NCBI GenBank assembly: GCA_020634245.1
Contig: JACKCC010000009.1
Location: forward strand, 62,001 to 126,000
Reading direction: 5' to 3'
DNA: 64,000 nt
DNA from: Ardenticatenaceae bacterium
GTDB lineage: Bacteria; Chloroflexota; Anaerolineae; Promineifilales; Promineifilaceae
The notes under the pieces were generated by a model. That model made no database searches. It saw nothing but the letters and a program-made list of their open reading frames with translations, and was not told the origin of the DNA. The translations under genes and the position numbers were made by a program. Below are positions 17,309 through 26,312 of the stretch, one piece after another. How positions within the stretch are numbered: position 1 is the first letter of the stretch; every line of letters begins with the position of its first letter.

Positions 17309-18814
17309 ATGAACTCGCCAAAATTATTCCAGGCCGTCACTCAACTTGCCCAACAAACCTACACCTTCACCGAAGCCGATTTAGAGCAGCCCTGGCAGTG
17401 GCGCAAACACGATGAAGGCGTGCGTTTTGCCTTGATCGGCACCTACCATGAACTGCGCAATCTGGCTGTGACCTTGGCCGCCCGCCGCGCCCAACAAGGA
17501 TCGCCGCTGACCAAAGCACAGCGCGCACTGGCTCCTTATCACGCCGCCTACCGCGATTTACAAGCTGTTCTCATCGGCGTGACCGAAGAAATGTATGACC
17601 AGAAACCGGCTCCCGGCGAGTGGCCGCTGCGTTATGTACTGGGTCACACAGTGGGGTCGGAGCGGCACTTTTTTACACTGGTACATTACGGCGTAGAACG
17701 ACAGCGCGATGACGGACAACGGCCGTCCCAACTGCCTGATGACGAAGTCGAAAAAGTAGTCGGGCCGCGTCAAGCTTTTGTGGAGATCATGGAAACCCAG
17801 GGGCTGGCCGAAATGCTGGCCTTTTACGATGCTCGCCACACTTTGGCCCTAGATGAATTCGCGGCTATCAGCGATGCGGAGCTGGAAGGGCCGTCGCTGT
17901 GGTGGGAAGGCGAGGAATATTCGCTGCAATACCGGCTGCACCGCTTTGACGCCCATCTGCGCCAGCACACCATCCAGGCCGAAAAGACGCTGGCCGCTAT
18001 CGGTCACGCACCGACCGAAGCGCGGCAGCTTTTGCGCCTGGTGTACAACGCGCTGGCCGATGTGGAAGTGGCTGCCTTTGGCGCGCCGGAGTTGGGATTA
18101 GCCGAACAGCAGGCGCTGGCCGAGGTGATTGTGCAGCGGGCGGATGACGTCACGGCCGTTATCCACCAAACGCGGCAGTTGGCAACGGCCGTTACCGGTG
18201 GGAATGGTGATCAAGTCAAAACCATCCTGGCCGAGAATCCCGAACTCGTCAACGCCCTCGGCCAGAATCGCCTGCCTCTCATTCTCACCGCTCAATATCA
18301 CGGCCAGACGGAAATCGTCAATTTGCTGGAAGAAGCCGGGGCCAAAATCGACCTCTTTACCGCCAGCGCCATCGGCCGGTTCAACGTGGTACAGCATGAG
18401 ATTGAGCAGTGGCCGGAAGATGTGAATGAATACGGCCGTGACGGGTTCACACCGCTGCAACTGGCCTGCTTTTTCGGCCACGAAGCGATTGCCCTCTGGC
18501 TTATCGAACACGATGCAGATGTTAACGCCGTGGCCCAAAACGGGATGGCCATCGCTCCCATCCACGCCGCAGCGGCAAATGGCAATCTGAACATCCTCAA
18601 AGCTCTTCTGGCTAAAGGTGCCGATGTCAATGCCCGGCAGCAAGGCGGCTTCACGCCGCTGCATACTACCGCCGACAGCAACAGCCCGGAGATGGCCCGG
18701 TTGTTCCTGGAACATGGCGCGGATCGTGATGCTGTCCGGGATAACGGCCAGACGGCGCTGGATTTAGCCCTGGAAAAAGGTCATGAGGCAGTGGCGGCGG
18801 TGTTACGGCCGTAA
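17309..18814 (+). CDS. DinB-like and ankyrin-repeat fusion protein
   Basis: A 501-residue soluble protein of two parts. Residues about 75-225 form a DinB/YfiT-type four-helix bundle; candidate metal-ligand histidines are H113 and H120 (LGHTVGSERHFF) and H217/H220 (HLRQH). Residues about 300-498 contain five to six ankyrin repeats, with canonical GFTPLHTTAD, LLAKGADVNAR and TALDLALEKGHEAVAAVL. DinB-fold proteins are often thiol-dependent transferases (bacillithiol or mycothiol type); ankyrin repeats bind proteins. The pairing is unusual and the function unknown. ATG 17309 (AAGG upstream) is preferred over the longer ORF from 17234 because coding character begins there. It is followed 16 nt later by the toroid gene, probably one operon. 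Confidence 0.8.
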   Translation: MNSPKLFQAVTQLAQQTYTFTEADLEQPWQWRKHDEGVRFALIGTYHELRNLAVTLAARRAQQGSPLTKAQRALAPYHAAYRDLQAVLIGVTEEMYDQKPAPGEWPLRYVLGHTVGSERHFFTLVHYGVERQRDDGQRPSQLPDDEVEKVVGPRQAFVEIMETQGLAEMLAFYDARHTLALDEFAAISDAELEGPSLWWEGEEYSLQYRLHRFDAHLRQHTIQAEKTLAAIGHAPTEARQLLRLVYNALADVEVAAFGAPELGLAEQQALAEVIVQRADDVTAVIHQTRQLATAVTGGNGDQVKTILAENPELVNALGQNRLPLILTAQYHGQTEIVNLLEEAGAKIDLFTASAIGRFNVVQHEIEQWPEDVNEYGRDGFTPLQLACFFGHEAIALWLIEHDADVNAVAQNGMAIAPIHAAAANGNLNILKALLAKGADVNARQQGGFTPLHTTADSNSPEMARLFLEHGADRDAVRDNGQTALDLALEKGHEAVAAVLRP

Positions 18815-18830
18815 ACAAGCGGAGGTATTC

Positions 18831-19748
18831 ATGAAAAAGTTGTCAAAAGCCCGGTTTGAGAAAGCGGCGGCGTTTGTTCAGGCACAGGCGCGGGAAGTGG
18901 ATAAGCGGCTGTTTGATTTTTATTTTGGCAAGGCTACGGCCGTTGCCGTCCTGGAAGCCCTGGCTGCTTACCAAAATGAAGATGGCGGCTTTGGTCACGG
19001 CATTGAGCCGGATTTCCGGCTGCGGGCTTCGTCGCCGATGGCGACGTCGGTGGGATTGCAGTATTGTGTGACCATGAATGCTCCGGCCAACCATCCCCTC
19101 ATCCAAAAAGCGATGGGCTATTTGGTGGACACTTACGATTGGGAACATCATTATTGGCCGGCCACCTATAAAAATGTCAACGACGAACCGCACGCCTTTT
19201 GGTGGCACGTAGACAAATTAAGCCCACCCACCGAGATACAATGGCCCAATCCCAGTGCAGAAATCGTCGGCTATATACATCGTTACCATTCACTGGTTCC
19301 AGCCGATTTGCTGAATCAGGCCACCCGCCGTGCTGAGGCTAATCTGAATAACTCGCCCATCATCTCTGGAGAAACGCCTCAGAAGTACAATGTTATGTGT
19401 TGGGAACGGGCTATGTCCTCGCTGCCGGGATCATTGAGTACGGCCGTTGCCGACGCTATCCGCCGCACATTTGCCGCTTACCCATCCATCCAGGCCGATA
19501 CCTTCGAAGAATTGGGCATCCTGGCCCTGGCGTCTCACCCCGATTCCATCCTGGCCCATCTTGCACCAGATGCGATTCAGCAGGCGCTGGACCGCGAAAT
19601 CGACAATCAAGCGGAAGATGGCGGCTGGTGGCCGGGCTGGCATTGGGGCCAATACGAGGACGTCTGGCCCATCGCCCAACAGGAATGGGCCGGCAAAATC
19701 ACGGTGCACACGCTGCATACATTGCACACTTATGGCCGAATCGAATAA
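18831..19748 (+). CDS. predicted alpha/alpha-toroid (prenyltransferase/squalene-oxidase-repeat-like) protein
   Basis: A 305-residue cytosolic protein of unknown function. It has repeated helix pairs with QW-like turns: YQNEDGGFGHGIEPD (about residues 47-60), and near the C-terminus DREIDNQAEDGGWWPGWHWGQYEDVW. This GGF/GGW turn pattern is typical of alpha/alpha-toroid proteins such as terpene cyclases and squalene-oxidase-repeat proteins; the acidic catalytic DxDD of cyclases is not visible, so enzymatic activity is not claimed. GGAGG lies 5 nt before ATG 18831, only 16 nt after the DinB-ankyrin gene, suggesting co-expression. Confidence 0.65.
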   Translation: MKKLSKARFEKAAAFVQAQAREVDKRLFDFYFGKATAVAVLEALAAYQNEDGGFGHGIEPDFRLRASSPMATSVGLQYCVTMNAPANHPLIQKAMGYLVDTYDWEHHYWPATYKNVNDEPHAFWWHVDKLSPPTEIQWPNPSAEIVGYIHRYHSLVPADLLNQATRRAEANLNNSPIISGETPQKYNVMCWERAMSSLPGSLSTAVADAIRRTFAAYPSIQADTFEELGILALASHPDSILAHLAPDAIQQALDREIDNQAEDGGWWPGWHWGQYEDVWPIAQQEWAGKITVHTLHTLHTYGRIE

Positions 19749-19857
19749 GACAAACGGCCCGATTTCACCAGAATCTTACGAACTCGCTTCCTTCATCATG
19801 AAATAACCTGGTAGTTGGTTACCGGCTCATTTTGTTGTAATATTTTTCTTACAATTG

Positions 19858-19887
19858 GAATTGACCATCCTTTCAAATTGTCAATTC
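19858..19887 (+). promoter_or_regulatory. inverted repeat in leader of STAS gene
   Basis: GAATTGAC (19858-19865) and GTCAATTC (19880-19887) form a perfect 8-bp inverted repeat spaced by 14 nt, 20 nt before the start codon. TTGACC in the left arm could serve as a -35 box. Operator or leader hairpin: not decided. Confidence 0.35.
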
Positions 19888-19907
19888 TTTAAGATTGGCA
19901 GGTAACT

Positions 19908-20255
19908 ATGGATATTCAAACCAAAACGATTGATGATATATTGGTGGTTAATCTTACGGGAGAAATCAACGGCCGTAACGCCCCTGAAGTCCAAGACCAA
20001 CTGCTCCCCCTGGTTCAACCAGGCTGCAAACTACTGCTCAACATGGGCGGCATCAGTTACATGTCCAGCGCCGGCCTGCGTACGCTCCTCATGCTCTACC
20101 GGCAAATTGACGCGCAAAGCGGCTGCATCGCCCTATGCAATTTACAAGAAATGATTCAAGACATGATGTCGGTGACCGGTTTCCTGGATTTTTTTACCTC
20201 GTTTGCCACTGAAAGTGAAGCTGTCGGCGCTTTACACGAATGTGAAAATCAATGA
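19908..20255 (+). CDS. STAS-domain anti-sigma factor antagonist
   Basis: A 115-residue SpoIIAA/RsbV-type protein. In partner switching the unphosphorylated form binds the anti-sigma kinase and frees a sigma factor. The motif GGISYMSSAGLRTLL (residues 47-61) places Ser54 at the phosphorylation position. The N-terminus MDIQTKTIDDILVVNLTGEI is the usual first strands. The TGA stop overlaps the glgX ATG (ATGA-type, 4 nt), so the two are translationally coupled. An RsbW-like kinase and RsbU-like phosphatase gene follow glgX, giving all three parts of the switch. The target sigma factor is not encoded nearby. Confidence 0.92.
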   Translation: MDIQTKTIDDILVVNLTGEINGRNAPEVQDQLLPLVQPGCKLLLNMGGISYMSSAGLRTLLMLYRQIDAQSGCIALCNLQEMIQDMMSVTGFLDFFTSFATESEAVGALHECENQ

Positions 20256-22360
20256 GTAAATCGCAACCCATCCAGCGGATCGATATTTACCCCACCCACA
20301 AACATGGCGATTATTTGCTGCGCACGGGACGGCCGTTTCCCTATGGAGCCAGCTTCGTTCCCGGCGGCGTCAACTTCTCCATCTTTTCCCGCCACGCTAC
20401 GGCATGCACACTTGTCCTCTTCGAAAAAGGCCAGACCCGGCCCATGGCCGAAATCCCGTTTCCCGACTCGTTCCGCATTGGCCACATCTTCTGCATGATT
20501 GTCTTTGGCCTTGATTTCGAAAACGTCGAATACGGCTATCGGATGTACGGCCCCTACGAGCCTCACAAGGGCCACCGCTTCAATCCCCAAAAAATTCTAC
20601 TCGATCCTTACGCCAAAGCCGTTAGCGGCCGTGACGTGTGGGGCCAACCCGCCGATGAACACAACGGCTACCAACTGCGCTCCCTCCTCGTCTACGATGA
20701 CTTCGACTGGACCGGCGACCGGCCCCTTGAGCTGCCTGATGAAGATATTATTATCTACGAAATGCACGTACGCAGCTTTACCCGGCATTCCTCGGCCAAC
20801 GTCAAACATCCCGGCACTTTTGCCGGTATCCGCGAAAAAATCCCCTATCTCAAAGAATTGGGCGTTAATGCCGTTGAACTCATGCCCATTCACGAATTCG
20901 ACGAGTTGGAAAATCCGCGCGTCAATCCGTTGACGGGCGAAAGATTGGTCAATTATTGGGGATATGGAACCGTCGGGTTTTTCGCGCCTAAAGCTGGTTA
21001 CGCTGCCAGCGGCATCTACGGCATGCAGGTTGATGAGTTCAAAGCGCTGGTCAAGGAATTCCACCGCCACGGCATCGAAGTTTTTCTGGACGTTGTCTTC
21101 AATCACACTGCCGAAGGCGGCGACAAAGGCCCCACCTACTCCTTCCGGGGCATCGACAATAAAACGTATTACATGCTCAAGCCGGATGGCAGCTACTACA
21201 ATTTTAGCGGCACCGGCAACACCATGAACTGTAACAACCCAGTCGTGCGCGGTCTGGTGCTAGAAGCGCTGCGCTATTGGGCAGCCGAGTATCATATTGA
21301 TGGCTTCCGCTTTGATCTGGCTTCCATTTTGGGACGGGATACGACTGGCAAACCATTGGCTAATCCCCCGCTGCTGGAAGCGATGGCTTACGATCCGATT
21401 TTGGGCAAAACGAAACTGATTGCCGAGGCATGGGATGCAGGGGGTTTGTATCAGGTCGGATCGTTTCCCAGTTACGGCCGTTGGTCAGAATGGAATGGCA
21501 AATATCGAGACACCTTGCGCCGTTTCCTCAAAGGTGATACCGGCTTAACCTGGGAAATGGCCCAACGCATCCAGGGGTCGCCCGATTTATACGCCGAACG
21601 CAGTCCCACAGCCTCCATCAATTTCGTCACTGCCCATGATGGTTTTACGCTGGCCGATTTATTCGCCTACAGTAATAAACACAACATCGCCAATGGTGAA
21701 AATAATCGGGACGGCGCCAATGATAATTACAGTTGGAACTGGGGGCATGAAGGCCCAAGCCTTGATCCCCAAATTAACGCGCAGCGCCGCCGGCTGGTTA
21801 AAAACGCGATGGCCACTCTGATGGTCAGCCAGGGTGTACCGATGATTCTTATGGGGGATGAAATCGGCCGTACCAAACAAGGCAATAACAACACCTACTG
21901 CCACGATAACGAACTCAACTGGCTTGACTGGAATCTCAAAGAACAAAATGCCGATCTTCCGGTTTGTTCAACAGTGCATTTCTTTCGTAAAGCCCATCCC
22001 ATTCTGCGCAGCAAAACCCATGCTTCATAAAGATTATACGGGCAGCGGCTATCCTGACATATCCTGGCATGGCGTATCTGCCTGGCGTCCAGACTGGGGC
22101 GAATACAGTCATACCTTGGCATTTATGTTGTGCGGCCAACATGCCCAGGGCGGCGCTATGCCTGATGATTACATTTATGTGGCGATGAACATGCACCGAA
22201 GACCATGTTTTTGAGCCGCTTTTGCTGCCGCCGCTTCACTGGCACCTTTTGCCGATAGCAAAACGGGCGGCTCTATGACGCCATTTATTCACCAGGAGAA
22301 GAAATCCGGCTGCACAATCAGACACAAATGCTTGCTGGCGCCGGTCGGTTATTATTTTAG
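20252..22360 (+). pseudogene. glgX: glycogen debranching enzyme, C-terminus broken by frameshifts
   Basis: GH13 debranching enzyme (GlgX/TreX type) hydrolysing alpha-1,6 branches. The N-terminal CBM48-like domain starts with FPYGASFVPGGVNFSIFSRH. Catalytic motifs are present: DGFRFDLAS (nucleophile Asp), LIAEAWDAGG (acid/base Glu) and FVTAHDGFTL (stabilising Asp). The first frame ends at 22030 (592 residues; the family is about 700). The missing C-terminus is readable in pieces: frame to 22214 (YTGSGYPDISWHG), then EDHVFEPLLLPPLHWHL from 22198, then ADSKTGG from 22251, then LYDAIYSPGEEIRLHNQTQM from 22271 to TAG 22358. That is four phase changes in about 260 bp. The catalytic domain may still be made; sequencing error is the main alternative. 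Confidence 0.85.
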
Positions 22361-22394
22361 TTACGTTTTATAATCAGTAATGGTATTGTAGTAT

Positions 22395-22820
22395 GGAACC
22401 TTGAATGCTGTTAGAGATTTGAATTGATTGACAAGCTGGTAAATTACGTGGTCAAGGCGCCTTCAGAAGCAGGTCTCTCTCATCGTACTTATCGCTGCCT
22501 GCGCCTGGCTGTGGATGAAATCGCTGAATATCATTACTCATGGGCATCAGGCAGCAGGATTAGATGGTGAGTTAACGGTAACGGCCGTGTTCCATCCCAA
22601 TCGCCTCGTCATCGAACTAAAAGACAGCGGGCAGCCCTTCGATCCCCGTCAGGCCAAAAAACCAACCAATCTCAAAGATCCCTTACAAAAAAGAGCGGCC
22701 GGCAACCTGGGTATCTTCTTGACCATGTGGGGAATCGACGGCTTTCAATACGAACAAACCCACGGCTACAACCACAACATTTTCATTATGCAATACGCCG
22801 ACCAAAAGGCTCATTCATGA
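22395..22820 (+). pseudogene. RsbW-like anti-sigma serine kinase with 5' frameshifts
   Basis: A GHKL/HATPase_c_2 protein of the RsbW type, which phosphorylates the STAS partner and sequesters a sigma factor. The piece TLNAVRDL is in one frame (from 22398), LIDKLVNYVVKAP to RLAVDEIAE in a second (from 22424), and NIITHGHQAAGLDG to the stop in the first again. Spliced together they give a complete N-box (VDEIAE-NIITHG), ELKDSGQPFDP (G1 box) and GNLGIFLT (G2 box). A 5-nt insertion-like change near 22420 and a phase change near 22527 break the gene. An unbroken ORF begins only at ATG 22515 (101 codons, lacking the N-box Glu). The stop overlaps the next ATG by 4 nt (ATGA). Confidence 0.72.
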
Positions 22821-24646
22821 AAATTATCTATGCCCATATCATCATCATTGATGACAACCACCTGCGCCGCAATACCCTGGCCTACCAACTGCAAAACCAG
22901 GGCTACGCCATCTCTACCGCCTCATCCGACGAACAACCCATGGCCCTGCTGGCCACCGATTCCTTTGATTTGGTATTAATCTCCGTCGAAATTGCCAGCG
23001 GCAACAACTACACTTTATTGCAGCAAATTCGGCACAACGACAAACTCAGCCACCTGCCCGTCATCATCATAACCGATTATCAAAACAATAATTTCGTTGC
23101 CCAATGTTTGGAACAAGGCGCAACCGATTATCTATTTGTCCCCACCAATCCGACCCTCATCAAAAAACGGATCTATGCCAATCTACAACAAGAGCGCTTA
23201 CAAAATCAGCTTCATGCTTCCTGGAATGCTTTCAACGAGATGGAACGCCTGGCCGATGACCTGCGTTTAACCATTCTCCCCCTGGGTATCGCCCTTTCTG
23301 CCGAAAAAGATTTCAACCGGCTTTTAGAAAGGATCGTTGTAGAAGCCAAAAGCATCTGTAATGCCGATGGTGGGACACTCTATTTACGCACAGCAGATGA
23401 TCATTTACGTTTTGCCATAGTCCGCACAGCCTCGTTGGGGATTGCCCTGGGAGGAACGACCGAACAACCGGTTCCCTATCCATCTATTTCCTTGTACGAT
23501 AAAAGCGGGCAGCCCAACCATTACAACGTAGCCGCGCATGTCGTTTTCACTGGTGAATCCGAAAACATTGCTGATATTTACGAAGTTTCCGGCTTTGATT
23601 TTTCAGACACAAAAGCGATGGATGAACGGAACAACTACCGTTCGCAATCCTGCCTGACCGTCCCCTTAAAAAATCAAATGAACGGGGTTGTTGGCGTTTT
23701 ACAGCTTCTCAACACCAAAAATGAGGAAACACACGAAATCGTTCCCTTTGACGTTTACCATCAATTGGTTGTGGAATCGTTGGCGTCCCAGGCGGCTGTT
23801 GTTTTGCACAACCAAATATTGCGCGAACGCCATGAAGCGTTGCGTGAATTTCAACAACAGTTAGAAATTGGGCGGCAAATTCAACAAAACTTCTTTCCCG
23901 ATGAGATGCCCCAACCAGATGGTTGGGAACTGGTGGCCCGCTTTCATCCTGCCCGCGAGGTGGCCGGCGACTTTTATGATGCTTTTTACACGCCGCAAGG
24001 CAAAGTCAGCTTCATCATTGCTGACGTTTGTGATAAAGGGTTGGCGGCGGCCCTGTTCATGTCGTTGGTGCGGAGCCTGCTGCGGGCCTTTAGTCAACAG
24101 TATGCCTTTTTACGAGAGATGAGTGAAGGTAAGGGAAAGATTAACTGGATGGAAACCGGCCCTAATGACAAATTTGATTTGCTGAATACGATTCGGCTGA
24201 CAAATGCTTATATTGGTGCGAATCACCAGCAGGCGCATATGTTTGCCACTCTCTTTTTTGGCATTCTCGATCCCCAGACCGGCCAGCTAATTTATGTTAA
24301 TGCCGGCCACAACCCACCAATTGTTTTTAATGCGGCCGGTGTTAAAGCGACTCTGCCCCCATCCGGGCCGGCCGTCGGGCTGATCAAAGATGCCCGGTAC
24401 AAAATTCATCAAACGCAGCTAGCTGTAGGTGATACACTGCTGGCCTATACGGATGGGATCACGGAAGCCCGCGATCCTGAGCAACGGCCGTTTACCACCG
24501 AACGACTCATCCAACAGTTAGCTCCCTGCGCCCACTCGGCAGTGGCACTGCTGGAAAAAATTGATTCCGCAGTGCATCAGCACACTGCCGGCGGTGAACC
24601 TTTTGACGATATTGCCCTGATAGCCGTCCGCCACATGAACAACTGA
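22817..24646 (+). CDS. RsbU-like PP2C phosphatase with pseudo-receiver and GAF domains
   Basis: A 609-residue cytosolic phosphatase. Residues 1-120 form a CheY-like receiver with the acidic pair IDDN (about 11-14), but the phosphoacceptor position carries Ser56 (LVLISVEI) instead of Asp, so phosphorylation is unlikely. A GAF domain follows (about residues 165-345). The C-terminal SpoIIE/PP2C domain holds the metal motifs EVAGDFYDAF, ADVCDKGLAAALFMSL, GHNPPIV and YTDGITEARD. It would dephosphorylate the STAS protein upstream. ATG 22817 is preferred (4-nt overlap with the kinase stop) over an ORF extension from 22727. What the GAF domain senses is unknown. Confidence 0.88.
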   Translation: MKIIYAHIIIIDDNHLRRNTLAYQLQNQGYAISTASSDEQPMALLATDSFDLVLISVEIASGNNYTLLQQIRHNDKLSHLPVIIITDYQNNNFVAQCLEQGATDYLFVPTNPTLIKKRIYANLQQERLQNQLHASWNAFNEMERLADDLRLTILPLGIALSAEKDFNRLLERIVVEAKSICNADGGTLYLRTADDHLRFAIVRTASLGIALGGTTEQPVPYPSISLYDKSGQPNHYNVAAHVVFTGESENIADIYEVSGFDFSDTKAMDERNNYRSQSCLTVPLKNQMNGVVGVLQLLNTKNEETHEIVPFDVYHQLVVESLASQAAVVLHNQILRERHEALREFQQQLEIGRQIQQNFFPDEMPQPDGWELVARFHPAREVAGDFYDAFYTPQGKVSFIIADVCDKGLAAALFMSLVRSLLRAFSQQYAFLREMSEGKGKINWMETGPNDKFDLLNTIRLTNAYIGANHQQAHMFATLFFGILDPQTGQLIYVNAGHNPPIVFNAAGVKATLPPSGPAVGLIKDARYKIHQTQLAVGDTLLAYTDGITEARDPEQRPFTTERLIQQLAPCAHSAVALLEKIDSAVHQHTAGGEPFDDIALIAVRHMNN

Positions 24647-24687
24647 ACGGATGACGGCCGTTTGCCACCGGCCATCTCCCCAAAACC

Positions 24688-26205
24688 TTATCGCGGATGC
24701 TTGCGCTGGCGACGGCCGTCGCCAGCGCCACTTCCTTTAGATTTTGTTGACGGCGAGGGGATCGTGGGTAACGGCCGTTGCCCATCCACCATCCCATCAC
24801 GAATCAACCGCCGCATCTCCACCTCGATTTTAACATCCGTTTCCACCGGTTCGTAAGCTGCCAGCCGCCGTTCCACTTCTGCCAACGCCCGTTGATCCAG
24901 TGTCGGCTGACCTGCTTTTTCCCAATTCTCACGGTTATCGCGGTCAATGACACTGCCCGGCAAATACAGTTCCTGCGGCCAATAAGTCATCGTGTGTTCG
25001 GCCGTAATCATGTGCTGTTCGTTCAGCAACGCCCGCACCAAATCCAGCGTCGGCAAATCATCCTTCGGCCTCATATCACGCACCAAACGCAGTGCCTGGC
25101 CGCACCACTCGTTGTCCAGTACCAGTTTGGGTAGGCTGAATACCAGCAGATAGTCCAACATCCCTGGCCCGGAAACCGAATTCACCCCGGCCAGCGCCGC
25201 CAGCAGGGCGCTGCCAAACGTCTCGCCCCCCGCCTGGGCGTCCAGGAATTTGCCTTCGCTGAGCGCCATATACGCCTGCGTCGGCAATCCTAACGATTTG
25301 GCGACAGCCACGTAAGCCAAATCCAAATGCAATGCTTCCACGGCAATCATGGGCGAGGTAGCCGCCTTCATGTGGAAAGCCGCTGGCGCACCACCAAACA
25401 ACACCGGTGCCCCCGGCTGCACAATTTGGGCCATCGTCAGTCCGGCCAGGACGTCGGCCACATGGAAGACAGTCGCGCCGACCAGTGTCACCGGGGCGAT
25501 AAGGCCCATCAGCGTCACCGGCACGATTTCCACCGGGATACCCGCCTCTACACAGTCGAGCAAATTCTGGCAGGAGTCTTCGCTGTAGCGGAACATGCCA
25601 GTGGCGGTGATGGTGAAGATGGAGAACGGCCGTTCCCTTAAATCCACCACATCTCGCCGAAACAACTGCATCAGCGCCGCCATGCGCGGCACGCCATGTT
25701 CGGTAAACGCACCGGAAACCACCGGCTTGCGCGAATTGGTCAGACTGAGATAGAACCGCCACACGTCAGACACTTGCGGTTCAATGTCATCGTTGGTGGA
25801 GAAAGCTGTCGCCAGGTAAGTGATATTTTCCAGCCCATCGGCCAGGCGGATGTATTCGACAAAATCGGCCGTGTTGGCCAGCCGCGTCTGCCCGGTACGG
25901 TGATCGAGCATTTTCAAACCACTGGAACCGGGCACAAAATGGACGTTGTCGCCGCCCAATTCGGCATGGGGGTTCCCGTCCCGGTCGTAAAGCGTAAAAC
26001 TGCGGGGCGTGCTGGCGATGGCTTTATCAACCACGTCAGGCGGAAAGAGGATGCGTCCGCCGTTCAACTTCAAGCCATGGTCCAACAGCCGCTGCCGCAG
26101 CGTCGGCCCGCGCACCTCCACGCCAATTTCGCATAAAATGCGTTTGGCTTCGGCTAGGATGCGGGCGATCAATTCATCTTCCAGAACGTTGAGACTCGGT
26201 TTCAT
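24688..26205 (-). CDS. trimethylamine methyltransferase (MttB) family protein, non-pyrrolysine type
   Basis: A 505-residue TIM-barrel corrinoid-dependent methyltransferase homologue. Features match MttB-superfamily members: VRGPTLRQRLLDHG near residue 35, HFVPGSSGLKMLDHRTG (about 100-116) and GGAPAAFHMK (about 270-280). The reading frame has no in-frame TAG, so the pyrrolysine of true trimethylamine:corrinoid methyltransferase is absent; non-Pyl relatives such as MtgB use glycine betaine or other quaternary amines. No corrinoid protein or reductive activase is adjacent, so the substrate cannot be assigned. The start at 26205 has an AAAGGA RBS; the longer ORF start at 26244 would include repeat DNA. 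The C-terminal tail (PSPSTKSKGSGAGDG...) is low complexity. Confidence 0.85.
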   Translation of the reverse strand: MKPSLNVLEDELIARILAEAKRILCEIGVEVRGPTLRQRLLDHGLKLNGGRILFPPDVVDKAIASTPRSFTLYDRDGNPHAELGGDNVHFVPGSSGLKMLDHRTGQTRLANTADFVEYIRLADGLENITYLATAFSTNDDIEPQVSDVWRFYLSLTNSRKPVVSGAFTEHGVPRMAALMQLFRRDVVDLRERPFSIFTITATGMFRYSEDSCQNLLDCVEAGIPVEIVPVTLMGLIAPVTLVGATVFHVADVLAGLTMAQIVQPGAPVLFGGAPAAFHMKAATSPMIAVEALHLDLAYVAVAKSLGLPTQAYMALSEGKFLDAQAGGETFGSALLAALAGVNSVSGPGMLDYLLVFSLPKLVLDNEWCGQALRLVRDMRPKDDLPTLDLVRALLNEQHMITAEHTMTYWPQELYLPGSVIDRDNRENWEKAGQPTLDQRALAEVERRLAAYEPVETDVKIEVEMRRLIRDGMVDGQRPLPTIPSPSTKSKGSGAGDGRRQRKHPR

Positions 26206-26220
26206 AGAAAATCCTTTATG

Positions 26221-26242
26221 GGAGCGCGGGCAGCTTGCCCGC
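26221..26242. repeat. GGAGCGC-family palindromic repeat
   Basis: After GGAGC comes GCGGGCA-gct-TGCCCGC (26226-26242), nearly the same hairpin as at 5928-5948. It lies 16 nt upstream of the mttB-like start codon, so it is in the mRNA leader or promoter region. Confidence 0.55.
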
Positions 26243-26312
26243 ATCGTCTGCGCTTCGCTTTAATCTGAGAATTGTAACGGCCGTTGCCCTATCGGTCGAT
26301 TTTGAAATCAGC

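Noticed and set aside
22515..22820. Intact short anti-sigma kinase starting at ATG 22515
   Set aside because: This start lies inside the N-box, and the upstream frames supply the missing conserved residues, so the full gene is frameshifted instead.
24688..26205. Pyrrolysine-containing trimethylamine methyltransferase
   Set aside because: There is no in-frame TAG within the conserved region.
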